From assembly GCF_009649815.1 (NCBI RefSeq), contig NZ_WJIC01000050.1:1-32853 (forward strand): DNA of 32,853 bases, written 5' to 3'. Under the pieces are notes generated by a model. That model did not search any database, had not been told where the DNA came from, and saw nothing but the letters and a program-made list of their open reading frames with translations. Shown here piece by piece: positions 22,327 to 29,761 of this stretch; position 1 is the first letter of the stretch; every line of letters begins with the position of its first letter. The translations under genes were made by a program, and so were the position numbers. Origin of the DNA: Nocardia sp. SYP-A9097. GTDB lineage: Bacteria; Actinomycetota; Actinomycetes; Mycobacteriales; Mycobacteriaceae.

Positions 22327-22782
22327 ATGTCCGCATTCCTGGACCTGCACGGCAACACATCGAAAGCCTTGCGCGCCTTGGCCGATCGCGATATGCGACG
22401 ACTCGGCCTGCACCTGGGCCAGAACCATGTGCTCGCGGTGCTCTGGGATCAGGACGGGCGGACACCGGGGGAGATGGCGGCGGCCCTGAACGTCACCACG
22501 CCGACCATCGTCAAAATGGCGACACGCATGACCACCGCAGGGCTCCTGGTGCGGCGGCGCGACGACCGGGACAACCGCTTGGTGCGGCTCTGGCTCACCG
22601 ATAAGGGCCGCGCGCTACAAGAACCCGTCGAGGCCGATCGAAAAACCCTGGAGGACAAGGTGACCGCCGCCCTGACCGACAGCGAACGCGCACACCTCAT
22701 GACCGCCCTGGCCAAAATCCACACCAGCGCCCTCGAGCTCCTCGGCGGACCCATCGAGGACCCCGGCACGCTGCCCGACTGA
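22327..22782 (+). CDS. MarR-family regulator
   Basis: A 151-residue winged-helix regulator. The recognition region reads PGEMAAALNVTTPTIVKMATRMTTAG, followed by the wing RRRDDRDNRLVRLWLTDKG, whose DxRxxR pattern is diagnostic for MarR. Flanking helices give dimerisation. It should bind the two TTAG-CGTC-TAA boxes just upstream and repress itself and the divergent NmrA-like gene until a ligand binds. The start is open: ATG 22327 has GGAGGGG only 3 bases away, and ATG 22297 would add ten residues and likewise has a close GGGG. Confidence 0.88.
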   Translation: MSAFLDLHGNTSKALRALADRDMRRLGLHLGQNHVLAVLWDQDGRTPGEMAAALNVTTPTIVKMATRMTTAGLLVRRRDDRDNRLVRLWLTDKGRALQEPVEADRKTLEDKVTAALTDSERAHLMTALAKIHTSALELLGGPIEDPGTLPD

Positions 22783-22812
22783 CACAACCGGCAACGCCCA
22801 GCCGCGATCACC

Positions 22813-22826
22813 TAGAGTTGGGCCCA
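22813..22826 (+). promoter_or_regulatory. -10 element of a probably leaderless small gene
   Basis: TAGAGT (22813-22818) fits TANNNT and lies seven bases before ATG 22826. No ribosome-binding site is visible, as expected for a leaderless transcript. Confidence 0.45.
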
Positions 22827-23101
22827 TGATTACCGCGATCGTGCTGATCCACGCCGAGTCCGACCGGATTCCCGAGACCGCGCAGGAATTGGCGGATATC
22901 GACGGCGTCGCCGAGGTGTACTCCTGCGCGGGTGATGTGGATCTGATCGCCGTCGTGCGAGTGCGCGAATACGAGCGCATCGCCGACGTGGTGACCGGGC
23001 ACATCAACAAGACCCCCGGCGTGGTGCGCACCGCCACCCACATCGCCTTCAAGTCCTACTCGCGCGCGGATGTCGAGGCGGGCTTCTCCATCGGCGAGTA
23101 G
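22826..23101 (+). CDS. Stand-alone Lrp/AsnC effector-binding (RAM) domain protein
   Basis: A 91-residue protein consisting only of the RAM domain of Lrp/AsnC regulators, with no helix-turn-helix. The pattern AIVLIHAESDRIPETAQELADIDGVAEVYSCAG followed by DLIAVVRV is the beta-alpha-beta-beta layout of the domain, in which the GD-turn region binds amino acids between dimers. Such stand-alone domains are thought to bind amino acids or to pair with full-length Lrp proteins. It converges with trpD, 15 bases apart. Regulation of tryptophan synthesis has not been shown and is only suggested by position. Confidence 0.85.
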   Translation: MITAIVLIHAESDRIPETAQELADIDGVAEVYSCAGDVDLIAVVRVREYERIADVVTGHINKTPGVVRTATHIAFKSYSRADVEAGFSIGE

Positions 23102-23116
23102 CCGCCCACATTCGTA

Positions 23117-24172
23117 CTAGTCGGCGCCGAGCTCGTTGGTGACGGTGACCCAGCGGTCCAGCAGATCCGAGGCCGCACCGGTGTCGATGGCGGCGGTGAC
23201 CTTCTCCAGGGCCACTGCCAGCTGCGAGTGCAGATCGCCCGCGGCGGACTCGGGGGTCATTTCGAAGGCGACCACCGCCGCCGCCGAATTCAGCAGCACG
23301 GCGTCGCGCACCGGGCCGAGTTCGCCCGCCAGCATATTGCGAGCGATCACCGCGTTCATGGCCGCGTCGCCACCCTTGAGCGCCGATGGATCGACCCGCT
23401 CGATGCCGAGTTTCGTTGGGTCGATGGTGGTTTCGACGCTGCGCCCGCCCGCGACCACCCAGACATCGGTGGTGTCGGCGGTGGTGATCTCGTCCAGGCC
23501 GTCATTGCCGCGCACGATCAGCGCCGTCGAACCGCGCTCCGCGAAAACGCCCGCGATGATCGGCAGCAGGTCGGTGAAGGCGCAGCCGATCAGACCGGCG
23601 GTCGGCTGCGCCGGATTGGTGAGCGGGCCCAGAATATTGAAGACCGTCGGGATGCCGATCTCACCGCGCGCCTTGCTCGCGAACCGCAGCGAGGGATGGA
23701 AGACCGGCGCGAAACAGAAGCCGATACCGACCTCACGCACCGACGCCGCCACCGATTCCGGCCCGAGGGCGATCTTCACCCCGAGCGCCTCCAGCACATC
23801 CGCGCCACCGCTCTTGGACGACGCCGCGCGATTGCCATGCTTCACAACCGGAATTCCGGTGGCCGCCACCACGATTGAGGACATGGTGGAGATATTCACC
23901 GTGCCGGACCGGTCACCGCCGGTGCCGACGATGTCGACCGCCGTGCCGGTATAGGGCACCCGCCGCGCGTGCGAGAGCATGCCGGTGGCCAATCCGCCCA
24001 GCTCATCGGGGGTGGGGCCCTTCATCTTCAGCGCCACGCCGAAGGCCGCGATCTGCGCCGAGGTGGCACTGTCGGTGAAGATCTCGTTCATGGCCCACGC
24101 GGCCTCATCCGCGGACAGATCGTTGCCGTCGGTGAGGATGCCGAGAATTTCTCGCCAGCTGCGCGCGCTCAT
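23117..24172 (-). CDS. trpD: Anthranilate phosphoribosyltransferase (TrpD)
   Basis: About 351 residues, full length for TrpD, which joins anthranilate and PRPP in the second step of tryptophan synthesis. The PRPP loop GTGGDRSGTVNIST and the HGNRAASSKSGGADVLEALG stretch, which contacts anthranilate and pyrophosphate, are intact. The FAPVFHPSLRFASKARGEIG and FNILGPLTNP segments are also typical. ATG 24172 is used because GGAAGAG precedes it; in-frame ATGs at 24184 and 24211 would add 4 or 13 residues. As in mycobacteria, trpD stands alone near the cytochrome bcc-aa3 genes rather than in a trp operon. It follows a small hypothetical gene on the same strand and may share its promoter. Confidence 0.95.
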   Translation of the reverse strand: MSARSWREILGILTDGNDLSADEAAWAMNEIFTDSATSAQIAAFGVALKMKGPTPDELGGLATGMLSHARRVPYTGTAVDIVGTGGDRSGTVNISTMSSIVVAATGIPVVKHGNRAASSKSGGADVLEALGVKIALGPESVAASVREVGIGFCFAPVFHPSLRFASKARGEIGIPTVFNILGPLTNPAQPTAGLIGCAFTDLLPIIAGVFAERGSTALIVRGNDGLDEITTADTTDVWVVAGGRSVETTIDPTKLGIERVDPSALKGGDAAMNAVIARNMLAGELGPVRDAVLLNSAAAVVAFEMTPESAAGDLHSQLAVALEKVTAAIDTGAASDLLDRWVTVTNELGAD

Positions 24173-24244
24173 TGACTCTTCCATTCGGTCGCCGGTGAAG
24201 TGTCCGTACACCAGTGTGGTCGGGGAAAGCCTAGTGCGCGGGGG

Positions 24245-24667
24245 CTATTTCTTTTCCTTTGGTTGTCCCATCGCAGGTTGCAGGGCATCCCAGCCGAGAG
24301 CGTCGCCGTCGTGGCGCTGGGCCAGGCCGGCCATACGCGAGCGCTCCTGCGAGCAGTGCAGAGCGTCCAGAATCTGCACCCGCCGCAAGATCATGTTCTC
24401 CTCGCCGGGGGAGTTGGATAGTTCATATCCCTCCTGCGCGGCTATGACTGCGACAGACCGGATCTGGTCCGCGGGAACCCGCAGGTGATGCCGCAGCACC
24501 GCCGGTTGATCGGGGGTCCAGTGCTCGGCTCGGGCCAACGCCGCCGAACACGCCTCGGCGTCGTCGAAACTCGATACGACCACGATCAGATCGCCACGCC
24601 CGGGATCCAGTTCCGTTGTCCCGCCGCGCCGCAGCAGCTTGCGCACCCACTCCATCGCCGTCCCCAA
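24245..24667 (-). CDS. Conserved-looking hypothetical protein between trpD and ctaE
   Basis: A 140-residue soluble protein with no signal, membrane span or motif I recognise. The N-terminus is basic (EWVRKLLRRGG). The middle, LIVVVSSFDDAEACSAALARAEHW followed by LRHHLRVPADQIRSVAVIAAQEGY, has a beta-alpha-beta-alpha character like small ferredoxin-fold or RraB-like domains. The C-terminal third is helical and ends with Lys/Glu-rich residues. It is read in the direction of trpD, 72 bases upstream of it, and divergent from ctaE. Starts at 24667 or 24655 are both possible. The composition matches coding sequence of the neighbours, supporting a real gene. Confidence 0.7.
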   Translation of the reverse strand: MGTAMEWVRKLLRRGGTTELDPGRGDLIVVVSSFDDAEACSAALARAEHWTPDQPAVLRHHLRVPADQIRSVAVIAAQEGYELSNSPGEENMILRRVQILDALHCSQERSRMAGLAQRHDGDALGWDALQPAMGQPKEKK

Positions 24668-24803
24668 CTCCCTCGAATCATGGCTCAGGTTTCTCTTACC
24701 TGGTCAATCTAGGCTGGTCCGTGACACGCCGAGCGCCCCACGAGAGGCTTGCTCGCCCTGCGGTTTCCGACACGTATGACGAAGTTTCCTACCCCGCTAT
24801 GTC

Positions 24804-24827
24804 TGTCGTACTACGACAAGTCATACT
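24804..24827 (+). promoter_or_regulatory. ctaE promoter with a 15-bp palindromic operator
   Basis: TGTCGTA-C-TACGACA (24804-24818) is a perfect inverted repeat ending three bases before CATACT (24822-24827), a -10-like hexamer that lies seven bases before the GTG start of ctaE. The operator would fill the space between -35 and -10, the usual position for repression. The sequence is not the CRP site of mycobacteria (TGTGA-N6-TCACA) nor a Rex site. Confidence 0.5.
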
Positions 24828-24834
24828 TACCGGC

Positions 24835-25446
24835 GTGACGACCGCAGTAGGGACCCCAGGATCGGCCATTACCCAGCGAGTGCATTCGCTGAACCGGCCC
24901 AACATGGTCAGCGTCGGTACCATCATCTGGCTGTCGAGCGAGTTGATGTTCTTCGCCGGCCTGTTCGCCATGTACTTTGTCGCCCGCGCGCAGGCCCACG
25001 GCCACTGGCCGATGGAGCCGACCGAGCTGAACCTCAAGCTCGCCGTGCCGGTGACCGCTGTGCTGGTGGCCTCGTCCTTCACCTGCCAGATGGGCGTCTT
25101 CGCCGCCGAGCGCGGCGATGTCTTCGGCCTGCGTCGCTGGTACACCGTCACCCTGATCATGGGCGCGATGTTCGTCGCCGGTCAGGGCTACGAGTACACC
25201 AACCTGGTTAAAGAAGGCACCACGATCTCCAGCACCGTGTACGGCTCGGTCTTCTACATCACGACCGGCTTCCACGGCCTGCACGTCATCGGCGGTCTGA
25301 TCGCGTTCGTGTTCCTGCTGGTCCGTACCTCGCTCAGCAAGTTCACCCCGGCACAGGCCACTGCGGCCATCGTCGTCTCGTACTACTGGCACTTCGTCGA
25401 CATCGTTTGGATCGGGCTTTTCGCCACGATCTACTTCATCCGCTAA
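24835..25446 (+). CDS. ctaE: Cytochrome c oxidase subunit III (CtaE)
   Basis: A 203-residue integral membrane protein with five predicted transmembrane helices, as usual for the short actinobacterial subunit III of the aa3 oxidase. Landmarks are NMVSVGTIIWLSSELMFFAGL, the FTCQMGVFAAERGD loop, the FYITTGFHGLHVIGG helix and a terminal SYYWHFVDIVWIGLF. It supports proton uptake and stability of the catalytic subunit I. GTG 24835 is chosen because the mycobacterial protein, from memory, starts at the same place (M-T-x-A-V-G-T); the open frame extends to 24616 with non-conserved sequence. First gene of ctaE-qcrCAB, probably translated from a leaderless message. Confidence 0.95.
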   Translation: MTTAVGTPGSAITQRVHSLNRPNMVSVGTIIWLSSELMFFAGLFAMYFVARAQAHGHWPMEPTELNLKLAVPVTAVLVASSFTCQMGVFAAERGDVFGLRRWYTVTLIMGAMFVAGQGYEYTNLVKEGTTISSTVYGSVFYITTGFHGLHVIGGLIAFVFLLVRTSLSKFTPAQATAAIVVSYYWHFVDIVWIGLFATIYFIR

Positions 25447-25530
25447 CCCGGAAAACAGATCCACGGCACAGCCCGCCGTAGGCAAGAAGCTTCTGTACAA
25501 GTCGGTTCCGTCTACTCCAAAGGGACACAG

Positions 25531-26394
25531 ATGAGTTCATCTCCCCCGTCAGCGCCAGATCCCAGCGAGGGGATCGGCGAGGCCACCAAGACCCGCAAGC
25601 AGCGGCGTATGCGCCGCAAGCTCGCCGGCGGTCTGGTTCTTCTGATGGGCCTCGTCGGAGCCGGCTTCGCGGCATCGGCCCTGACCCCGCAGGCGCAGGT
25701 CGCCACCGCGCACGAGGACCAGTCCGCGCTGATCCGCGAGGGCAAGCAGATCTACGACACCTCCTGCGTCACCTGCCATGGTGCCAATCTGCAGGGTGTC
25801 CAGGATCGCGGCCCGAGCCTGATCGGCGTCGGCGAGGCCGCGGTGTACTTCCAGGTTTCGTCCGGTCGTATGCCCGCCGCCCGCAATGAGGCGCAGATCG
25901 TCCGTAAGCCCCCGAAGTTCGACGCGCACCAGACCGACGCGCTCGGCGCTTACATCCAGGCCAATGGCGGCGGTCCGACCACCCTGCGCGACAGCAACGG
26001 TGAGATCGCGCAGGAGTCCATCATCACCGGAGCCGATCTCGGCCGCGGTGGCGAACTCTTCCGTATGAACTGCGCCTCCTGCCACAACTTCACCGGTAAG
26101 GGTGGCGCGCTGTCCTCCGGTAAGTTCGCCCCGCCCCTCGAAGAGGCGAGCGAGCAGCAGATCTACCTGGCCATGCTCACCGGCCCGCAGAACATGCCCA
26201 AGTTCTCCGACCGGCAGCTGACGCCGGAGGAGAAGAAGGACATCGTCGCGTACATCAAGGACCGGATGGAGACCAAGTCCGAGGGCGGTTACGGCCTCGG
26301 CGGCTTCGGTCCCGCGACCGAGGGTCTGGCGATCTGGATCGTCGGGATCGTGGCTCTGGTCGGATCGGCTATGTGGATCGGATCCCGGTCATGA
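25531..26394 (+). CDS. qcrC: Cytochrome bc1 complex, diheme cytochrome c subunit (QcrC)
   Basis: A 287-residue protein with an N-terminal membrane anchor (residues about 30-52), two cytochrome c domains with heme motifs CVTCH (79-83) and CASCH (181-185), and a C-terminal transmembrane helix (about 262-282). In Actinobacteria this diheme subunit passes electrons from the bc1 complex directly to the aa3 oxidase in a supercomplex, in place of a soluble cytochrome c. Ribosome site AAAGGGA precedes ATG 25531. It lies 84 bases after ctaE and overlaps qcrA by 4 nt. Confidence 0.96.
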   Translation: MSSSPPSAPDPSEGIGEATKTRKQRRMRRKLAGGLVLLMGLVGAGFAASALTPQAQVATAHEDQSALIREGKQIYDTSCVTCHGANLQGVQDRGPSLIGVGEAAVYFQVSSGRMPAARNEAQIVRKPPKFDAHQTDALGAYIQANGGGPTTLRDSNGEIAQESIITGADLGRGGELFRMNCASCHNFTGKGGALSSGKFAPPLEEASEQQIYLAMLTGPQNMPKFSDRQLTPEEKKDIVAYIKDRMETKSEGGYGLGGFGPATEGLAIWIVGIVALVGSAMWIGSRS

Positions 26395-27545
26395 GTGAAC
26401 AGGAGCGAAAGAGCATGGGGGACAACCCCAGCGAGCACGACTTCACCGATGAGCAGCTCGACGCCATGTCGCGCGATGAGCTCGTCGAACTCGGCACCAA
26501 GCTCGACGGTGTCGATGTCGCGTACCGCGCGCCGCGTTGGCCGGTCCCCGGCACCCGCGCCGAGAAGCGCGCCGAGCGTCAGGTGGCGCTGTGGTTCGCC
26601 ATCGCCGGCCTGTTCGGTGCCGCGCTCATCGGCGTGTTCCTCTTCTGGCCCTGGGAGTACAAGGGTCGCGGCGAGGAGGGCAACGGCGCTTACACGCTGA
26701 CCACCCCGCTGTACGGCCTCACCCTGGGTATCGCGGTGCTCGCCGTCGGCATTGCCGTGGTGCTCATCCGCAAGAAGTTCATCCCGGTCGAGATCTCCAT
26801 CCAGGACCGCCACGACGGCAAGTCCTCCGAGGTCAACCGCCGCACCCTGGCCGCGCAGCTGCAGGACGCCGTGGACACCTCCACGCTCGGCCGCCGCAAG
26901 CTCATCACCCGCACCGCGGGTGCGGGTGCGGGCCTGCTCGGCATCGGCGCGTTGCTGGTCTTCGCCGGCGGCATGATCAAGAACCCGTGGGCCAAGGGCG
27001 ACAAGTCGCCGCTGTGGGTCTCGGGCTGGACCCCCGATTACGCGGGTCAGACCATCTTCCTGCGCCGCGACACCGGCCGCCCCGAGGACATCGTCCTGGT
27101 GCGCCCGGAGGATCTGGACGCGGGCGCGATGGAAACCGTCTTCCCCTGGAAGGAAGAATGGCGCGGTGACGAGCACGAGACCCTCCAGTCTCTGCGCGGA
27201 ATTCGCAACGCCGTCATGCTGATTCGCCTGCGCACCAAGGACGCCGAAGGCGCCATCAAGCGCAAGGGCCAGGAGAGCTTCAACTACGGCGATTACTTCG
27301 CCTACTCGAAGATCTGCACCCATCTCGGCTGCCCCACTTCGCTTTTCGAGCAGCAGACCAACCGGATTCTCTGCCCCTGCCATCAGTCGCAGTTCTCCGC
27401 GACCGAATGGGGTAAGCCGGTCTTCGGTCCCGCCGCTCGCGCGCTGCCGCAGCTGCCGATCACCGTCAATGCCGAGGGCTACCTGGTCGCCGTACACGAC
27501 TTCCTCGAGCCCCTCGGCCCGGCCTACTGGGAGCGTCGTTCATGA
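26391..27545 (+). CDS. qcrA: Cytochrome bc1 complex, Rieske iron-sulfur subunit (QcrA)
   Basis: A 384-residue protein, longer than mitochondrial Rieske proteins, with the actinobacterial layout: an acidic N-terminal tail, three transmembrane helices, and a periplasmic-side Rieske domain. The [2Fe-2S] ligands are in CTHLGC and CPCHQS, with two Cys and two His. It takes electrons from menaquinol and hands them to QcrC. The start is ATG 26391 (ATGA overlap with qcrC). ATG 26415 has AGGAG at 26400-26404 and is an alternative, shorter by eight residues. It overlaps qcrB by 4 nt. Confidence 0.96.
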   Translation: MSEQERKSMGDNPSEHDFTDEQLDAMSRDELVELGTKLDGVDVAYRAPRWPVPGTRAEKRAERQVALWFAIAGLFGAALIGVFLFWPWEYKGRGEEGNGAYTLTTPLYGLTLGIAVLAVGIAVVLIRKKFIPVEISIQDRHDGKSSEVNRRTLAAQLQDAVDTSTLGRRKLITRTAGAGAGLLGIGALLVFAGGMIKNPWAKGDKSPLWVSGWTPDYAGQTIFLRRDTGRPEDIVLVRPEDLDAGAMETVFPWKEEWRGDEHETLQSLRGIRNAVMLIRLRTKDAEGAIKRKGQESFNYGDYFAYSKICTHLGCPTSLFEQQTNRILCPCHQSQFSATEWGKPVFGPAARALPQLPITVNAEGYLVAVHDFLEPLGPAYWERRS

Positions 27546-29146
27546 GCCAGGCCAACGAACTCGACGAGCGGTACCACGCTGCCGCATTCGTGAAGCGGTC
27601 GATCAACAAGGTCTTCCCGACCCACTGGTCGTTCCTGCTCGGTGAGATCGCGCTGTACGCGTTCATCATCCTGCTGCTGTCGGGTATCTACCTGACGCTG
27701 TACTTCGACCCGTCCATGAGCGAGACCGTCTACAACGGCGCATACCAGCCGTTGCGCGGTGTCACCATGTCGCGGGCCTACGAGACCGCGCTGAACATCT
27801 CCTTCGAGGTGCGCGGCGGTCTGTTCGTGCGCCAGGTGCACCATTGGGCGGCCCTGCTTTTCGCGGCGTCGATCATCATCCACCTGTTCCGCATCTTCTT
27901 CACCGGCGCGTTCCGCAAGCCGCGTGAGGCCAACTGGGTGATCGGCTCGCTGCTGCTCATCCTGGCCATGTTCGAGGGCTTCTTCGGCTACTCGCTCCCC
28001 GACGACCTGCTCTCGGGTACCGGTCTGCGCGCGGCGTTCTCGGGCATCACCATCGGTGTTCCGGTCATCGGCACCTGGCTGCACTGGCTGATCTTCGCGG
28101 GCGACTTCCCGGGCACGATCATCATTCCGCGCCTGTACATCGCGCACGTGCTGCTCATCCCCGGCATCCTGCTGGCCCTGATCGCCGCGCACGTCGCGCT
28201 GGTCTGGTACCAGAAGCACACCCAGTTCCCCGGACCGGGCCGCAAGGAAACCAATGTCGTCGGCGCGCGCATCGTGCCGGTGTTCGCCGCCGACCAGGGC
28301 GCGTTCTTCGCCTTCACCCTGGGCATCGTCGCGATCATGGGTGGCGTGCTGCAGATCAACCCGATCTGGAACCTGGGTCCCTACAACCCGTCTCAGGTCT
28401 CCGCGGGTTCGCAGCCGGACTTCTACATGATGTGGACCGACGGTATGGCGCGTCTGATGCCGCCGTGGGAGCTCTACTTCTGGGGTCATACGGTTCCGGC
28501 CGCGTTCTGGGTCGCGCTCATCATGGGTCTGGTCTTCACCGTCCTGGTGATCTACCCCTGGATCGAGAAGCGCCTCACCGGCGACACCGTCCGCCACAAC
28601 CTGCTCCAGCGTCCGCGCGACGTGCCGGTCCGCACCGCCATCGGTGCCATGGCCATCGCGTTCTACCTGGTGCTGACCCTGGCGTGTGTCAACGACATCA
28701 TCTCGCTGAAGTTCGACATCTCGCTGAACGCGACGACGTGGATCTTCCGTATCGCCCTGCTCGTCGCACCGCCGATGGCCTACTTCCTGGCGTACCGGCT
28801 CTGCCTCGGCCTGCAGCGCAGCGACCGGGCGGTGCTCGAGCACGGTATCGAGACCGGCGTCATCAAGCGCCTGCCGCACGGTGAGTACATCGAGGTCCAC
28901 CAGCCGCTGGGACCGGTCGATTCGCACGGCCACCCCATCCCGCTGGAGTACCAGGGCGCACCCGTGCCCAAGAAGATGTCCAAGCTCGGCTCCGCCGGCA
29001 AGCCCGGCACCGGCTCCTTCCTGTTCGCCGACCCCGCCCAGCAGCAGCTGGACAATGTCGCGAACGCGCACAAGGAAGAGCACGACATGCTGACCGCCCT
29101 GGAATCCCACCAGGACACCGCGGACAGCGGCTCACACGGCCACTGA
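27542..29146 (+). CDS. qcrB: Cytochrome bc1 complex, cytochrome b subunit (QcrB)
   Basis: A 534-residue multi-span membrane protein. The heme-binding helices are visible: VRQVHHWAALLFAASIIIHLFR with paired His, and the matching helix with LIPGILLALIAAHVALVW. The quinol-site region is GYSLPDDLLSGTGLR, and the PEW-equivalent loop is QPDFYMMW, followed by the C-terminal helices. About 110 hydrophilic residues at the end are the usual actinobacterial extension. It oxidises menaquinol and is the target of QcrB inhibitors in mycobacteria. Last gene of the operon, followed by a strong terminator. Confidence 0.96.
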   Translation: MSQANELDERYHAAAFVKRSINKVFPTHWSFLLGEIALYAFIILLLSGIYLTLYFDPSMSETVYNGAYQPLRGVTMSRAYETALNISFEVRGGLFVRQVHHWAALLFAASIIIHLFRIFFTGAFRKPREANWVIGSLLLILAMFEGFFGYSLPDDLLSGTGLRAAFSGITIGVPVIGTWLHWLIFAGDFPGTIIIPRLYIAHVLLIPGILLALIAAHVALVWYQKHTQFPGPGRKETNVVGARIVPVFAADQGAFFAFTLGIVAIMGGVLQINPIWNLGPYNPSQVSAGSQPDFYMMWTDGMARLMPPWELYFWGHTVPAAFWVALIMGLVFTVLVIYPWIEKRLTGDTVRHNLLQRPRDVPVRTAIGAMAIAFYLVLTLACVNDIISLKFDISLNATTWIFRIALLVAPPMAYFLAYRLCLGLQRSDRAVLEHGIETGVIKRLPHGEYIEVHQPLGPVDSHGHPIPLEYQGAPVPKKMSKLGSAGKPGTGSFLFADPAQQQLDNVANAHKEEHDMLTALESHQDTADSGSHGH

Positions 29147-29161
29147 GCCTTGTAGCTGTAA

Positions 29162-29201
29162 AGGGAAGGCCCCGAGTCGAATTCGACTCGGGGCCTTCCC
29201 T
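29162..29201. terminator. Perfect 40-bp palindrome terminating the ctaE-qcrCAB operon
   Basis: Bases 29162-29201 are self-complementary over the full 40 bases: 20-base arms running AGGGAAGGCC... to ...GGCCTTCCCT, with TCGAATTCGA at the centre. It starts 16 bases after the qcrB stop. The RNA would fold into a very stable hairpin with a tiny loop. No long T-run follows. It can work in both directions, which suits the convergent DUF1772 gene. Confidence 0.9.
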
Positions 29202-29245
29202 GTCCCCGCCCCGGCTTGTGTGCCCACGCGTTGTTCGTGGCGTGG

Positions 29246-29719
29246 TCAGTGCGCTGTCAGGAGAGCTAGGCAGAGGCTCAGTAGGGCGTGGGTCTGTAGT
29301 GTGGCGCGGGCGTAGATGACGCTGTCCCAGCGGGTTTGGAGTTCGCGAGCGGTTACTCCGGTCGGGTGGTTCGGCGCGGTGGAGAGTTGTTTGTTGATCG
29401 GTGCGCTGATGGTGAGGTAGATCGCCATCCAGGCGGCCAGGAATACGAAAGCCAGTGTGGCCAGGAGGAATACCGGCCGCTGGCCGTCGAGCAGCGCGGT
29501 TGCGGCGGCGAGTCCGGTGGCGATCCAGCCTGCCGCGCCCGGGATCGGCATGCGCCGGTCGGCGATGCGATGCACGTTTCCCATTGTCTTGACCAGGGTT
29601 TCGTCGTCCACCGACGCCAAGGCCGGACGCAGCACCATGGCGCAGAATACGTCCGTGCCGTAGACGACGGCGCTGCCGAGTACGGCAATCGTCAATAGTC
29701 CTTCGATTGTGCTTCGCAC
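29246..29719 (-). CDS. DUF1772-type membrane protein
   Basis: A 157-residue protein with four predicted transmembrane helices (about residues 5-28, 60-78, 83-104 and 136-155). MRPAL-like VLRPAL after helix 1 and the polar loop between helices 3 and 4 (PINKQL, then WDSVIYARATLQT) fit the DUF1772 group, which includes anthrone oxygenase-like proteins. No activity can be assigned. The start is a GTG at 29719 with GGAG five bases away. It lies 42 bases downstream of the MMPL gene, so the two are probably co-transcribed. Confidence 0.82.
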   Translation of the reverse strand: MRSTIEGLLTIAVLGSAVVYGTDVFCAMVLRPALASVDDETLVKTMGNVHRIADRRMPIPGAAGWIATGLAAATALLDGQRPVFLLATLAFVFLAAWMAIYLTISAPINKQLSTAPNHPTGVTARELQTRWDSVIYARATLQTHALLSLCLALLTAH

Positions 29720-29761
29720 GGGTTCTCCGATCTTGCCGGTTTGGTCAGCGCGGCTGGTTGG

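Noticed and set aside
27524..29110. 528-codon open frame on the minus strand
   Set aside because: Antisense to qcrB, extremely rich in Arg, Asp and Gln, no fold or motif; shadow of qcrB codon bias.
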